This document shows, in pieces, positions 24,522-35,180 of a stretch of 64,000 bases of DNA. Position numbers and translations under genes: made by a program. The number at the start of each line of letters is the position of its first letter. The first letter of the stretch is position 1. The notes beneath the pieces are model-generated. The model was not told the DNA's origin. It saw nothing but the letters and a program-made list of their open reading frames with translations, and ran no database searches. Source of the DNA: Microbacterium sp. BLY (GTDB lineage: Bacteria > Actinomycetota > Actinomycetes > Actinomycetales > Microbacteriaceae); contig NZ_JAGKSR010000002.1 of assembly GCF_017939615.1 (NCBI RefSeq), positions 206,607-270,606 on the forward strand, read 5' to 3'.

Positions 24522-26831
24522 ATGACCGCATTCCCCGAGGGCACCATCCTCGGCTATCCCCGCATCGGCCGCCGCCGCGAGCTGAAGAAGGCCGTCGAGG
24601 CGTTCTGGGCCGGACGCATCGACGAGGAGGAGCTGGAGCGGACCGCTGCAGACCTGCGTCGGGCGACGCGCGAGCGTCTCGCCGCCCTCGGTCTCGGCCG
24701 CACGGACTCGGCCATCCCGGAGTCCTTCTCGTACTACGACCAGGTCCTGGACGCCGCCGTCACGGTCGGGGCCATCCCGGCGCGCTTCGACGACCTCCGC
24801 GAGGCCGACGGGACGATCGGACTCTCCGCGTTGTTCACCATCGCCCGGGGCGAGGGCGACAGGGCGCCGCTCGAGATGACGAAGTGGTTCGACTCGAACT
24901 ACCACTACCTCGTGCCCGAGATCGGACCGGAGACGGTGTTCTCCCTCTCCGGCGACCGGCTGGTGCGGGAGGTCGCGGAGGCGGTCGCGGACGGGTTCGT
25001 CACCCGCCCGGTGATCGTCGGACCGGTCACGCTCCTGGCCCTGGCGAAGGCCTCGGACGCCGCGCCGGAGGGTTTCGATCCGCTGTCGCGCCTCGATGAC
25101 CTCCTCCCGGTGTACGCCGACCTGCTCGCCCGGCTGCGTGCCGCCGGGGCCGAGTGGGTGCAGCTCGACGAACCCGCGCTCGTGAGCGAGTCGCTGCCGG
25201 CCTCGACCACGCAGCTGGCGTCCGCCGCAGAGCACGCACTCGCGGCCCTGGGCGGCGCCGCCGATCGGCCCGCGCTCCTCATCGCGGCGCCGTACGCGAG
25301 CCTCGGCGACACCTTCGCCACCGTGGCCGCCGCTCCCGTCGAGGCGATCGCCGTGGACCTCGTGCGTGGCGTCGTCCCGGACGCCGTGCCCGGGCTGGAG
25401 GGCAAGACCCTCGTCGGCGGTGTGGTCGACGGGCACAACATCTGGCGGGGCGACCTCGCTGCGGCGTTCGCCTCCCTGGAGGCGCTCCGCGCTCTGGGCG
25501 CGCCGGTGTCGGCCGCGACGTCCACCTCGCTGCTGCACGTGCCGCACGACGTCGAGGACGAGACCGCCCTGGACCCGCGCCTCGTGTCGTGGCTCGCGTT
25601 CGCGGATCAGAAGGTGCAGCAGGTCGTCGTCCTCGCCCGCGGTCTGGCCGAGGGGCGCGCGGCGATCGCCGCCGAGCTCGATGCCGCGACCGCCGCGCTG
25701 CAGGACCGCCTGTCGGCACCCGGCGTCCGCGACGGCGCCGTCCGGTCCCGCTCCCTCACCGACGCCGACTTCGCCCGCGCACCGTACCCGGAGCGGGAGG
25801 AGGCGCAGCAGGCGCTCGGCCTTCCCGCGCTGCCGCTGACGACGATCGGCTCGTTCCCGCAGACCGGTGACATCCGGCGGGCCAGGGCCCAGTTCCTGCG
25901 CGGCGAGGTGCCCCAGGACGACTACGAGGAGTTCCTGCGCCGCGAGGTCGCCGCGGTCGTGTCGCTGCAGGAGGACCTTGGGCTCGACGTGCTCGTGCAC
26001 GGCGAGCCGGAGCGGAACGACATGGTGCAGTACTTCGCGGAGCATCTCGACGGGTTCGCGGTCACCGAGCACGGCTGGGTGCAGTCGTACGGCTCCCGGG
26101 CCACCCGTCCCTCCATCCTGTGGGGAGACGTCTCCCGGCCGGCGCCCATCACGGTGGCCTGGTCGGCGTACGCCCAGTCGCTCACCGCGAAGCACATGAA
26201 GGGCATGCTCACGGGCCCGGTCACGATCCTCGCGTGGTCGTTCGTCCGCGACGACCAGCCTCTCGGCGAGACCGCCAACCAGGTGGCGCTCGCGCTGCGT
26301 GAGGAGATCGCCGACCTCGAGGCGGCGGGCATCCAGGTCATCCAGGTCGACGAGCCGGCGCTGCGCGAGCTGCTGCCGCTCAAGCAGGCCGATCAGCCCG
26401 CGTACCTCGACTGGTCGGTCGCCTCGTTCCGCCTGGCCACGGGCGGCGCGGCCGCGGCGACGCAGGTGCACACGCACCTCTGTTACTCGGAGTTCGGCGT
26501 CGTCATCGACGCGATCCGGGCGCTGGATGCGGACGTCACCTCGATCGAGGCCGCGCGCAGCCGCATGGAGGTCGTCGCGGACATCGCCGAGGTCGGCTTC
26601 GATCACGGCATCGGCCCGGGCGTGTACGACATCCACTCGCCGCGCGTGCCGACGGTCGAGGAGGTCGAGTCGCTGCTGCGCCGCGCGGTCGACGAGATCC
26701 CGCTCCGTCAGCTCTGGGTGAACCCCGACTGCGGTCTGAAGACCCGCGGTTACGCGGAGACCACGGCCTCGCTCCGGAACATCGTCGAGGCGACCCACCG
26801 GGTCCGCGCGGACGTCGCCGTCACGGCCTGA
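24522..26831 (+). CDS. metE: Cobalamin-independent methionine synthase
   Basis: 769 residues with the two-barrel MetE layout. The N-terminal half starts GTILGYPRIGRRRELKKAVE; the C-terminal catalytic half carries TTIGSFPQT, zinc ligands in HTHLCYSEF, and NPDCGLKTR. It transfers the methyl group of methyl-THF polyglutamate to homocysteine. A ribosome binding site GAAAGGAAA precedes the ATG. Co-transcribed with metF and closed by a strong terminator. Confidence 0.97.
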   Translation: MTAFPEGTILGYPRIGRRRELKKAVEAFWAGRIDEEELERTAADLRRATRERLAALGLGRTDSAIPESFSYYDQVLDAAVTVGAIPARFDDLREADGTIGLSALFTIARGEGDRAPLEMTKWFDSNYHYLVPEIGPETVFSLSGDRLVREVAEAVADGFVTRPVIVGPVTLLALAKASDAAPEGFDPLSRLDDLLPVYADLLARLRAAGAEWVQLDEPALVSESLPASTTQLASAAEHALAALGGAADRPALLIAAPYASLGDTFATVAAAPVEAIAVDLVRGVVPDAVPGLEGKTLVGGVVDGHNIWRGDLAAAFASLEALRALGAPVSAATSTSLLHVPHDVEDETALDPRLVSWLAFADQKVQQVVVLARGLAEGRAAIAAELDAATAALQDRLSAPGVRDGAVRSRSLTDADFARAPYPEREEAQQALGLPALPLTTIGSFPQTGDIRRARAQFLRGEVPQDDYEEFLRREVAAVVSLQEDLGLDVLVHGEPERNDMVQYFAEHLDGFAVTEHGWVQSYGSRATRPSILWGDVSRPAPITVAWSAYAQSLTAKHMKGMLTGPVTILAWSFVRDDQPLGETANQVALALREEIADLEAAGIQVIQVDEPALRELLPLKQADQPAYLDWSVASFRLATGGAAAATQVHTHLCYSEFGVVIDAIRALDADVTSIEAARSRMEVVADIAEVGFDHGIGPGVYDIHSPRVPTVEEVESLLRRAVDEIPLRQLWVNPDCGLKTRGYAETTASLRNIVEATHRVRADVAVTA

Positions 26832-26840
26832 CGTCCCCTG

Positions 26841-26884
26841 TACGACGAAGGCCCTCCCGGTGATCCGGGAGGGCCTTCGTCGTA
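26841..26884. terminator. Bidirectional terminator metE / lexA
   Basis: Perfect inverted repeat with 20-bp arms and a TGAT loop between the convergent metE and lexA stop codons. Confidence 0.92.
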
Positions 26885-26888
26885 CGTG

Positions 26889-27575
26889 TCAGACCGCTCG
26901 GAGGACGGCGACGACCTTGCCGAGCACCACGGCCTCGTCGCCCAGGATCGGTTCGAACGCGGAGTTCCGGGGGAGCAGCCAGGTGTGTCCGTCGCGGCGG
27001 CGGAGCACCTTCACCGTGGCCTCGCCGTCGAGCATGGCGGCGACGATCTCGCCGTTCTCCGCGGTGTTCTGCGACCGGACCACGACCCAGTCCCCGTCGC
27101 AGATGGCGGCGTCGATCATCGATTCGCCGGAGACCTTGAGCATGAAGAGATCGCCCTTGCCCACGAGCTGCCGGGGAAGGGGGAAGATCTCCTCGACCTG
27201 CTGATCGGCGGTGATCGGCACACCGGCGGCGATGCGGCCGACGAGGGGGACCAGGGCGGCGTCGCCGACGGGGGTCGCGACGTCGGCGGGATTCTCGGCT
27301 CCGGTGCCGGGGAGGTCGATGAGGACCTCCATCGCCCGGGTCTTGCCGGGATCGCGGCGGAGGTAGCCGCTGAGCTCGAGCTGCCCGAGCTGGTGCGTGA
27401 CGCTGGACAGCGACTTCAGCCCGACGGCGTCGCCGATCTCGCGCATGCTCGGCGGGTAGCCGTTCTGCGCGATCGAGGTCTGGATGACCTCCAGGATCGC
27501 CATCTGCTTCGGGCTGAGGCTCTTGCGACGGCGGGTGCGCGGCGCCTCGGATTCGAGGGCTGAGGTGTCGCTCAT
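26889..27575 (-). CDS. lexA: SOS repressor LexA
   Basis: 228 residues. The winged HTH occupies about 18-80, the self-cleavage site is Ala117-Gly118 (GRIAAGVPI), and the catalytic dyad is Ser152 (SGESM) and Lys189. RecA-stimulated cleavage inactivates it after DNA damage. A candidate SOS box lies in the divergent spacer shared with the LysM gene. It has an N-terminal extension of about 18 residues relative to E. coli LexA, common in actinobacteria. Confidence 0.96.
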   Translation of the reverse strand: MSDTSALESEAPRTRRRKSLSPKQMAILEVIQTSIAQNGYPPSMREIGDAVGLKSLSSVTHQLGQLELSGYLRRDPGKTRAMEVLIDLPGTGAENPADVATPVGDAALVPLVGRIAAGVPITADQQVEEIFPLPRQLVGKGDLFMLKVSGESMIDAAICDGDWVVVRSQNTAENGEIVAAMLDGEATVKVLRRRDGHTWLLPRNSAFEPILGDEAVVLGKVVAVLRAV

Positions 27576-27729
27576 GGTGCTCCTTCAGTGCGTGATCCGA
27601 CGTGCCGCTTCGAATGTCGGTGGCCCGTGGTGGGGTGTCCTTATCGAAACCGTATCCGAGAAGAGCGCCGATCTGGAAGATCTGTTCGAGCGTGTCGGTC
27701 GATTCCCCGATCCGGCTTTCGAAGACAGC

Positions 27730-27761
27730 TTGACAGATGTTCGAAATCGAAGATATCTTCG
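27730..27761 (+). promoter_or_regulatory. Promoter with overlapping SOS-box-like palindrome
   Basis: TTGACA (27730-27735), an 18-nt spacer and TATCTT (27754-27759) form a clear promoter toward the LysM gene. The perfect palindrome CGAAGATATCTTCG (27748-27761) covers the -10 box. It resembles the actinobacterial LexA box CGAACNNNNGTTCG with the inner C/G pair exchanged. Confidence 0.6.
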
Positions 27762-27860
27762 GAACGTAGCTTCGCATCCACGCCTCCCGGCCGAGACGCG
27801 GATGCGAAAGCTACGCCAACCTCCCCGGGCCGACGGCACCGGGACAGCTAAGGAGCAGAC

Positions 27861-28229
27861 ATGAGCAGCATCAGCCTCAGCACCGCGACCGCCCTTCCGG
27901 CATCGGCCCGTCCGGCCACCCGGCTGCGGATCACGGCGCGAGGCCGCCGCACCCTGCTCGCTCTCGCCTCGATCCCGCTCGCCGCCGGTATCGCGTTCGC
28001 GGCCATCAGCGGTGGCAGCGCCATCGCGTCGGGCGCCGATGCGCCGGCCGCTGCCGTCGAGACGGTGACGGTCATGCCCGGCGACACCCTGTGGTCCATC
28101 GCGAGTGCGATCGCCCCCGAGGCCGATCCGCGCGATGTCATCGGTGAGATCAGCCGGATGAACCTGCTCCGTGGCGGCGAGCTGCAGGTCGGCCAGGAGC
28201 TCGCGCTCCCGGCTCGCTACACCGACTGA
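27861..28229 (+). CDS. LysM membrane protein, likely SOS-induced cell-division regulator
   Basis: 122 residues: a short cytoplasmic N-terminus, one membrane helix (about 31-52) and a C-terminal LysM domain (VTVMPGDTLWSIASAI ... LQVGQELALP). The position divergent from lexA and the architecture match mycobacterial Rv2719c (ChiZ) and the functional analogue DivS of corynebacteria, which delay division after DNA damage. That role is inferred from context. GCTAAGGAG precedes the ATG. Confidence 0.75.
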   Translation: MSSISLSTATALPASARPATRLRITARGRRTLLALASIPLAAGIAFAAISGGSAIASGADAPAAAVETVTVMPGDTLWSIASAIAPEADPRDVIGEISRMNLLRGGELQVGQELALPARYTD

Positions 28230-28310
28230 CGTCGGGAGGCCCTCGGTGCCCGCGGTTCTTCCGTCGTCACGATGACCTCGATGCCGCGTGCGGCTCTTAA
28301 CATGGGAAGG

Positions 28311-29396
28311 GTGACCTTCTCCCTCAATGATCTCCCGCTCCGCGACGATCTGCGCGGACTCACGCCGTACGGGGCCCCGCAGGCGCCCCTTCCGGTCGCG
28401 CTGAACGTCAACGAGAACACGCATCCGGTTCCGGACGCGGTCGCCAGCGACATCCTGGACGACATCGCGGTGGCGATCCGGGACGTGAACCGCTACCCGG
28501 ACCGCGAGTTCACGACGCTGCGGGAGGCTTTCGCCGGCTATCTCGGCCACGGTCTGACGGCGGAGCAGATCTGGGCCGGCAACGGCTCCAACGAGGTGCT
28601 GCAGCACATCTTCCAGGCCTTCGGCGGCCCGGGCCGCACGGCGTTCGGGTTCAGCCCGACCTATTCGATGTACCCGCTCATCGCCAAGGGCACGGGAGCG
28701 TCCTGGATCGCCGGGACGCGGCAGCCCGACTACACCGTCACGCCCGAGGACGCGGCCCAGCAGGTGCGCGACGCCGACCCCGACATCGTGATCCTCTGCT
28801 CGCCCAACAACCCGACAGGGACCCCGCTCGGGCTGGACGTGGTGGAAGCGGTCTACGACGCCGCCCGCGGCGTCGTGATCGTCGACGAGGCCTATCAGGA
28901 GTTCGCACCGCGGGACGCGTCGTCCGCGCTCACGCTGCTGGAGGGGCGTCCCCGTCTCGCCGTCTCGCGCACCATGAGCAAGGCGTTCGCCTTCGCCGGG
29001 GCGCGCGTCGGCTATCTGGCGGCCGACCCGGCGTTCATCGACGCGCTGCGTCTCGTGCGGCTCCCGTACCACCTGAGCGCCCTGACGCAGGCGGCCGCGG
29101 TCGCGGCGCTCCGCAACGCCGACGTCATGCTGGGCATGGTGCAGGAGATCGTGGAGCAGCGGGACCGCATCACGGCGACGCTCGAGGCGCTCGGCTACAC
29201 GCCGCACCCGTCCTGGTCCAACTTCGTGCTGTTCGGCGGCGTCGCCGACCCGCAGGCCACCTGGCAGCAGCTTTACGACCGCGGCGTGCTCGTCCGCGAT
29301 GTCGGCATCCCCGGTCACCTGCGCGTCAGCGCCGGCACGGAGGCGGAGACGACCGCGTTCTTGGATGCTCTGGCCTCGATAGGATCGGCATCATGA
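28311..29396 (+). CDS. hisC: Histidinol-phosphate aminotransferase
   Basis: About 361 residues, fold-type I PLP aminotransferase: NENTHPVP near the start, [26 protein letters not shown], and the PLP lysine in [16 protein letters not shown]. It converts imidazole-acetol phosphate to histidinol phosphate. A TAACAT box (28298-28303) ends 7 nt before the GTG at 28311, so a leaderless GTG start is preferred over the ATG at 28302 inside that box. It overlaps hisB by 4 bp. Confidence 0.93.
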   Translation: MTFSLNDLPLRDDLRGLTPYGAPQAPLPVALNVNENTHPVPDAVASDILDDIAVAIRDVNRYPDREFTTLREAFAGYLGHGLTAEQIWAGNGSNEVLQHIFQAFGGPGRTAFGFSPTYSMYPLIAKGTGASWIAGTRQPDYTVTPEDAAQQVRDADPDIVILCSPNNPTGTPLGLDVVEAVYDAARGVVIVDEAYQEFAPRDASSALTLLEGRPRLAVSRTMSKAFAFAGARVGYLAADPAFIDALRLVRLPYHLSALTQAAAVAALRNADVMLGMVQEIVEQRDRITATLEALGYTPHPSWSNFVLFGGVADPQATWQQLYDRGVLVRDVGIPGHLRVSAGTEAETTAFLDALASIGSAS

Positions 29397-30010
29397 CCAT
29401 CCCCGCGCCCACCGCCCGGACCGCGAGCCGCGTGCGCACCACGTCGGAGTCGACCGTCGAGCTCGAGCTGAATCTCGACGGCACCGGTGTGAGCCGCATC
29501 GACACCTCGGTGCCCTTCTTCGACCACATGCTGACGGCGTTCGCGAAGCACTCGCTCACCGACCTCACCGTCCGTGCCTCCGGGGACACCCACATCGACG
29601 CGCACCACACCGTGGAGGACGTCTCGATCGTCCTCGGTCAGGCGATCCTCGCCGCCCTCGGCGACAAGTCGGGCATCTCGCGTTACGGCGATGCGCTCGT
29701 CCCGCTGGACGAGGCGCTCGCGCAGGCGGTCGTCGACATCTCGGGTCGTCCCTACCTCGTGCACGAGGGGGAGCCGGCCGGCTTCGAGCACCACCTGATC
29801 GGCGGCCACTTCACCGGGTCGCTCGTGCGCCACGTCTTCGAGGCGATCACCTTCAACGCCGCGCTCACCGTGCACGTCCGCGTGCTGGGCGGCCGCGATC
29901 CGCACCACATCGCGGAGGCCGAGTTCAAGGCGTTCGCGCGCGCGTTCCGGCAGGCGAAGGCCCTGGACCCGCTCGTCGACGGCATCCCGTCCACCAAGGG
30001 AGCATTGTGA
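29393..30010 (+). CDS. hisB: Imidazoleglycerol-phosphate dehydratase
   Basis: 205 residues, monofunctional HisB (no phosphatase domain). Metal-binding motifs: [18 protein letters not shown], and the second repeat [16 protein letters not shown] and [16 protein letters not shown]. Step of histidine synthesis producing imidazole-acetol phosphate. Overlaps hisC and hisH by 4 bp each. Confidence 0.95.
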   Translation: MTIPAPTARTASRVRTTSESTVELELNLDGTGVSRIDTSVPFFDHMLTAFAKHSLTDLTVRASGDTHIDAHHTVEDVSIVLGQAILAALGDKSGISRYGDALVPLDEALAQAVVDISGRPYLVHEGEPAGFEHHLIGGHFTGSLVRHVFEAITFNAALTVHVRVLGGRDPHHIAEAEFKAFARAFRQAKALDPLVDGIPSTKGAL

Positions 30011-30642
30011 GCGCCGCTCCCCGCGTCGCGGTCTTCGACTACGAGTCGGGCAACGTCCACTCCGCGGTCAAGGCGCTCGTCGCCGCGGGTGCCGATGCCG
30101 TCCTCACGCGTGACCGCACGGAGGCGCTCGAGGCCGACGGTCTCCTCGTCCCCGGCGTCGGCGCGTTCCAGGCCGTTCGCGACGCCCTGCACGCGCACGG
30201 CGGGGACGAGATCATCGGGCGTCGGCTCGCGGGCGGTCGTCCCGTGCTCGGCATCTGCGTCGGCATGCAGGTGCTCTTCGAGCACGGCGTCGAGCGCGGT
30301 CACGACACGGCGGGCCTCGGTGAGTGGCCCGGAGCGGTCACCGAGCTCAACGCTCCGGTGCTGCCGCACATGGGCTGGAACACAGTGGAGCCGGGGGAGG
30401 ACAGCGTGCTGTTCCGCGGCATCGAGCAGGAGCGCTTCTACTTCGTGCACTCGTACGCGGCGCAGTCGTGGGAGCTGGACGTGATCCCGCCGTTCCCGCA
30501 GCCCGTGCTGACGTGGGCGACCTACGGCGACCCGTTCCTCGCGGCGGTCGAGAACGGCCCGCTCTCGGCCACCCAGTTCCACCCCGAGAAGTCCGGCGAG
30601 GCCGGCATCCAGCTGCTGCGCAACTGGGTGCAGAGCCTCTGA
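30007..30642 (+). CDS. hisH: Imidazole glycerol phosphate synthase, glutaminase subunit
   Basis: 211 residues, class I glutamine amidotransferase. The nucleophile is in GICVGMQ, and the catalytic His/Glu pair in FHPEKS. It supplies ammonia to HisF, whose gene is not in the window. The GTG start at 30007 overlaps the hisB stop. Confidence 0.95.
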   Translation: MSAAPRVAVFDYESGNVHSAVKALVAAGADAVLTRDRTEALEADGLLVPGVGAFQAVRDALHAHGGDEIIGRRLAGGRPVLGICVGMQVLFEHGVERGHDTAGLGEWPGAVTELNAPVLPHMGWNTVEPGEDSVLFRGIEQERFYFVHSYAAQSWELDVIPPFPQPVLTWATYGDPFLAAVENGPLSATQFHPEKSGEAGIQLLRNWVQSL

Positions 30643-30753
30643 CACCAGCCGCCTCATCGCCGCGCGTCATGCGTTTTGTCTCGCGCCGTGCGGCGGACTA
30701 CCCTCGTCTCTCGTGCCCTCTCGGGCCATAGAGCCACCCGAACCAAGGACCCC

Positions 30754-31500
30754 ATGAACGACTTCGCGCAGTCCCCTTCGCTCACGCTCCTTCCCGCGGT
30801 CGACGTCGCCGGCGGCAAGGCGGTCCGTCTCACGCAGGGGGAGGCCGGCACCGAGACCAGCTACGGCGACCCTCTGGACGCCGCCGGGGAGTGGGTGTCG
30901 CAGGGGGCCTCCTGGATCCATCTCGTCGACCTCGACGCGGCGTTCGGGCGCGGCAGCAACGCCCCGATCCTGCGCAAGGTCATCAAGCAGTTCAAGAACG
31001 TCAACGTCGAGCTCTCGGGCGGGATCCGCGACGACGCGAGCCTGGAGGCGGCGCTGGAGAGCGGCGCCGCGCGCATCAACCTCGGCACCGCCGCGCTGGA
31101 GAACCCGGAGTGGGCCGCCGACGTCATCAGCCGGTTCGGCGAGGCGATCGCCGTCGGCCTGGATGTGCGCGGCACGACCCTCGCGGCCCGCGGCTGGACG
31201 AAGGAGGGCGGCGACCTCTGGGAGGTGCTCGAGCGCCTCGAGGACGCCGGATGCAGCCGCTACGTCGTCACCGACGTGACGAAGGACGGGACGCTGCGCG
31301 GCCCGAACCTCGACCTCCTGCGCGAGGTGACCTCGCGGACGCCCAAGCCGGTCGTCGCATCGGGGGGGATCTCGAACCTCGACGACATCGCGGCGCTGCG
31401 CGCGCTGGTCCCGCTGGGCGTCGAAGGCGCCATCGTCGGCAAGGCCCTGTACGCCGGGGCGTTCACGCTGGCGGAGGCACTGGATGTCGCCGGAGACTGA
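30754..31500 (+). CDS. hisA: HisA / PriA isomerase
   Basis: 248 residues, beta/alpha barrel with catalytic Asp in LLPAVDV and a second phosphate-site half. In actinobacteria this protein is usually PriA, acting in both histidine (ProFAR isomerase) and tryptophan (PRA isomerase) synthesis. Whether it is bifunctional here depends on a separate trpF being absent from the genome. The ATG at 30754 fits the barrel start. It overlaps sseB by 17 bp. Confidence 0.93.
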   Translation: MNDFAQSPSLTLLPAVDVAGGKAVRLTQGEAGTETSYGDPLDAAGEWVSQGASWIHLVDLDAAFGRGSNAPILRKVIKQFKNVNVELSGGIRDDASLEAALESGAARINLGTAALENPEWAADVISRFGEAIAVGLDVRGTTLAARGWTKEGGDLWEVLERLEDAGCSRYVVTDVTKDGTLRGPNLDLLREVTSRTPKPVVASGGISNLDDIAALRALVPLGVEGAIVGKALYAGAFTLAEALDVAGD

Positions 31501-32281
31501 CCCGCACGCCTGCGGTCCCGAGTCGCACCACCGGGCCGATTCCGCCGGGGTGCCCTGGGAGGGGCGGCGCTTCGAGTCGAATCCGCACACCGCGGACGAC
31601 GGCTCGGCGGATCCGGCTCTCCTCGCCGCGCTCCACCGCTTCCGCGCCGGGGAGGGGAGTCAGACGGAGGTCGTCGACGCCTTCCGCTCCGCCCGGGTGC
31701 TGATCCCGCTGATCGCCGAGAAGGGCGAGGAGGGCGTGGCTCCCAGCGGGCTCGTGGTCGACAAGACCCAGGAGCTGTCCATCGTCACCGTCGCCGCGCC
31801 CGACGGCCGGCGCGTCCAGCCGGTGTTCTCCTCGGTGGAGACGATGCAGCGCTGGGACGCCACCGCGCGTCCGATCCCGGTGGAGGCGGTGCGTGCCGCG
31901 CTGGCGGCGGCGTCGGAGGACACCGACCTCATCGTGCTCGACCCGACATCGGACACCGAGTTCGTGATCCGGCGTCCGGCCGTCTGGGCGATCGCCCAGG
32001 GGCACGGATGGGAGCCGAGCTTCTTCTCGCCCGAGGTGGTCACGGCGCTCCGCGAGAGCATCGCGCACGAACTGGCGGTGATCGATGTCGCCGTCGCTCC
32101 CGGAGACCCGGACGCGCGGCTTCGCGGTCCCGAGCTCATCGTGGTGCTGGAGCTCGTGGACGGCCTGGAGCGTGAGGTGCTGGATGCGGTGCTCGCCCGC
32201 CTCGCCCAGCGGTGGGCGGCGGACGACCGCATCGCCGTCCTCGCGGATTCGCTGACGGTCAAGCTCCGCCGCAGCGCCTGA
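31484..32281 (+). CDS. SseB family protein
   Basis: 265 residues. After a His-rich disordered N-terminus of about 40 residues comes an SseB-type domain ([44 protein letters not shown]). Proteins of this type commonly follow hisA/priA in actinobacteria, where a role in the His/Trp branch is suspected but not established. Its start lies inside hisA. Confidence 0.8.
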   Translation: MSPETDPHACGPESHHRADSAGVPWEGRRFESNPHTADDGSADPALLAALHRFRAGEGSQTEVVDAFRSARVLIPLIAEKGEEGVAPSGLVVDKTQELSIVTVAAPDGRRVQPVFSSVETMQRWDATARPIPVEAVRAALAAASEDTDLIVLDPTSDTEFVIRRPAVWAIAQGHGWEPSFFSPEVVTALRESIAHELAVIDVAVAPGDPDARLRGPELIVVLELVDGLEREVLDAVLARLAQRWAADDRIAVLADSLTVKLRRSA

Positions 32282-32299
32282 GGCGGAGCGCGGCCCGGG

Positions 32300-32698
32300 T
32301 CAGGTGACCGGGCCGGTCCACTTCTCGCCGGGTCCCTTGCCGATCGGGTCGGGGATGGACGAGGTCTCGCGGAAGGCGAGCTGCAGCGAGCGGAGACCGT
32401 CACGCAGTGACCGTGCGTGCATGTCGCTGATCTCAGGAGCGCCGGCGGTGATGAGTCCGGCGAGGGCGTTGATGAGCTTGCGCGCTTCGTCCAGGTCGAT
32501 CTGGGCCGCCGCGTCGGGGTCGTCCGCGAGACCGAGCTTGACGGCTGCCGCGCTCATGAGGTGCACGGCCGCGGTCGTGATGACCTCGACGGCCGGGACA
32601 TCGGCGATGTCGCGGACGGCCGACGAGGCGGCCTCCTCCTGACGTGCCCATCGCTCCTCGCGCTCGCGCGCCGCCTCGTCCGATGCCTGGTTCGTCAC
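32300..32698 (-). CDS. DUF1844 family protein
   Basis: 132 residues, helical: a charged N-terminus (about 1-30), then the DUF1844 core AVEVITTAAVHLMSAAAVKLGL and DEARKLINALAGLI. Function unknown; it is conserved beside infC in many actinobacteria. The GTG at 32698 follows AAGGCGAA; the longer frame to 32830 runs over the infC leader. A GGCCCGG/CCGGGCC hairpin at 32292-32314 separates it from sseB. Confidence 0.8.
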   Translation of the reverse strand: MTNQASDEAAREREERWARQEEAASSAVRDIADVPAVEVITTAAVHLMSAAAVKLGLADDPDAAAQIDLDEARKLINALAGLITAGAPEISDMHARSLRDGLRSLQLAFRETSSIPDPIGKGPGEKWTGPVT

Positions 32699-32715
32699 TT
32701 CGCCTTGCTTTCTGT

Positions 32716-32955
32716 TAGACTTTGGCGGGCTCCGGAGCGTCATGCTCTGGAACGAAAGAGGATTCACTTCCCACCCGCGCTTGCCGTTCCAGGCTACCGG
32801 GTCTTGCACTCCGCCGGCTCCGATCGTCACGAGGGGACCGGTAGACAGGGTGCGGAGCCGGCGTCTGAGAGCCGGTGGGTGGGGGACGACTCCGATTTCG
32901 CCCGGGATGCAGACAGCATCGCGGTGGCCGAATCACATCGTCTAAGGAGCTCCGC
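32716..32955 (+). promoter_or_regulatory. infC promoter and long leader
   Basis: TAGACT (32716-32721) is the likely -10 box, giving a leader of about 225 nt. It contains a 7-bp hairpin CCGGAGC/GCTCTGG (32732-32750) and a GCCGGC/GCCGGT stem (32857-32876). Long structured leaders ahead of infC-rpmI-rplT mediate L20 or IF3 autoregulation in other phyla; this one is not a recognisable match to those. Confidence 0.5.
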
Positions 32956-33570
<615 letters not shown>

Positions 33571-33643
33571 GCCCCGCCCCCAGAACTCCCGCACCGCGGG
33601 TTGACCCCGTCGCCTGACAAGGCGCCATACGAAGGAAGAGAAG

Positions 33644-33838
33644 ATGCCGAAGCAGAAGACCCACTCGGGTGCTAAGAAGCGCTTCAAGATCACCGGCAGC
33701 GGAAAGCTGAAGAAGCAGCAGGCCGGGATGCGCCACAACCTCGAGCACAAGTCGAGCCGCCGCACCCGTCGCCTCAACCAGGACCAGGTGCTGTCGAAGG
33801 CAGACACCAAGGTCGCGAACAAGCTTCTCGGTCGCTGA
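33644..33838 (+). CDS. rpmI: 50S ribosomal protein L35
   Basis: 64 residues, strongly basic: [20 protein letters not shown] at the N-terminus and the [14 protein letters not shown] core. A GAAGGAAGAG ribosome binding site precedes it. Second gene of infC-rpmI-rplT. Confidence 0.97.
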   Translation: MPKQKTHSGAKKRFKITGSGKLKKQQAGMRHNLEHKSSRRTRRLNQDQVLSKADTKVANKLLGR

Positions 33839-33869
33839 CGCGCCGAACGCACGATAGGAACACAGGAAA

Positions 33870-34256
33870 ATGGCAAGAGTCAAGCGGGCGGTCAACGCCC
33901 ACAAGAAGCGTCGGGTCATCCTCGAGCGCGCCTCCGGCTACCGCGGTCAGCGTTCGCGCCTCTACCGGAAGGCCAAGGAGCAGGTCATCCACTCCCTGGT
34001 CTACTCGTACCGGGACCGTCGCAAGCGCAAGGGCGACTTCCGTCGTCTGTGGATCCAGCGCATCAACGCTGCGGCCCGCCAGAACGGCATGACGTACAAC
34101 CGCTTCATCCAGGGTCTGGGCCTCGCGGGTGTCACGGTCGACCGTCGTATGCTCGCCGACCTCGCGGTGAACGACGCCGCGACGTTCGCGACGCTGGTCG
34201 AGACGGCGAAGAAGGCTCTGCCCTCCGACGTCAACGCGCCGAAGTCGGCTGCGTAA
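33870..34256 (+). CDS. rplT: 50S ribosomal protein L20
   Basis: 128 residues, basic: [19 protein letters not shown], then the [14 protein letters not shown] motif. L20 is an early assembly protein of the large subunit. The operon is closed by the hairpin at 34270-34303. Confidence 0.97.
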   Translation: MARVKRAVNAHKKRRVILERASGYRGQRSRLYRKAKEQVIHSLVYSYRDRRKRKGDFRRLWIQRINAAARQNGMTYNRFIQGLGLAGVTVDRRMLADLAVNDAATFATLVETAKKALPSDVNAPKSAA

Positions 34257-34269
34257 GCATCACGCTTCC

Positions 34270-34303
34270 GAACGGGCGTCTTCCTCCGGGAAGGCGCCCG
34301 TTC
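34270..34303 (+). terminator. Terminator of infC-rpmI-rplT
   Basis: Nested hairpin: outer arms GAACGGGCG/CGCCCGTTC and inner arms CTTCC/GGAAG around TCCG. Confidence 0.85.
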
Positions 34304-34344
34304 CGCGTATCCGGGCCGCCGCGGGCTGACCGTAGACTGAGATC

Positions 34345-35157
34345 GTGCTGGAGAACCCCCGTTCCCCCCGAGTCCGTGCCGTCGCCAAGCTGACCAAGCG
34401 CAGCGCGCGCACCGAGACCGGTCTTTTTCTGCTCGAAGGTCCGCAGTCCGTCCGTGAGGCGCTGACGTACCGTCCCGAAGCGATCGTCGAGCTGTTCGCG
34501 ACCCCGCACGGGTGGGAGAAGCACCCGGACATCCGGGCGAAGGCGGACGACGCCGGCATCGAGGTCGAGTACGTGAGCGAGGACGTGCTCAACGCCATGG
34601 CCGACACGGTGACGCCCCAGGGGCTGGTCGCCGTGGTGCGTCAGACGCCCACGTCGGTCCGTGAGATCTTCGCGGGCACGCCGCAGCTCGTCGCGATCTG
34701 CGAGGAGGTGCGCGACCCGGGCAATCTGGGCACCATCATCCGTGCGGCGGACGCCGCCGGTGCCGACGCCGTCGTGCTCACCGGCCGGACGGTCGATCCC
34801 TACAACCCGAAGGTCGTCCGGGCGACGACCGGCTCGCTCTTCCATCTGCCGGTCTCCGTCGGGGGAGACCTCGACGAGGTCGCTCGGCGCGCGCACGACG
34901 CCGGCCTCCGGATCCTCGCCGCCGACGTCAAGGGCGACGACCTCCTCGCGGCGCGCGCCGAGGGCATCCTCGCGCAGCCGACCGCGTGGCTGTTCGGCAA
35001 CGAGGCGCGCGGGCTCGAGGACGAGGCGCTGACGAGGGCCGACCGCGTCCTGCGGCTGCCGATCTTCGGCCGGGCCGAATCGCTGAACCTGGCCACCGCG
35101 GCGAGCGTCTGCCTGTACGAGAGCGCGTTCGCGCAACGCGCGGCCGCCACCGGCTGA
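34345..35157 (+). CDS. TrmH/SpoU-family RNA 2'-O-methyltransferase
   Basis: 270 residues. The N-terminal RNA-binding substrate domain (FLLEGPQSVREAL) is followed by a SPOUT knot domain: EEVRDPGNLGTIIRAADAAG (motif 1), LFGNEARGL (motif 2), LPIFGRAESLNLATAASVCLYE (motif 3). It probably methylates rRNA or tRNA ribose using SAM; the target nucleotide is unknown. TAGACT ends 6 nt before the GTG at 34345 (leaderless). Confidence 0.93.
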   Translation: MLENPRSPRVRAVAKLTKRSARTETGLFLLEGPQSVREALTYRPEAIVELFATPHGWEKHPDIRAKADDAGIEVEYVSEDVLNAMADTVTPQGLVAVVRQTPTSVREIFAGTPQLVAICEEVRDPGNLGTIIRAADAAGADAVVLTGRTVDPYNPKVVRATTGSLFHLPVSVGGDLDEVARRAHDAGLRILAADVKGDDLLAARAEGILAQPTAWLFGNEARGLEDEALTRADRVLRLPIFGRAESLNLATAASVCLYESAFAQRAAATG

Positions 35158-35180
35158 CCGGGCGACGGACGGGACGCGCG

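Noticed and set aside
23474..25099. 541-residue plus-strand frame over metF
   Set aside because: Out of frame with metF; extremely Arg/Pro-rich and without domain features.
24252..26798. 848-residue open frame on the minus strand
   Set aside because: It is antisense to metE and part of metF, with Arg/Asp/Gly-rich sequence typical of high-GC shadow frames.
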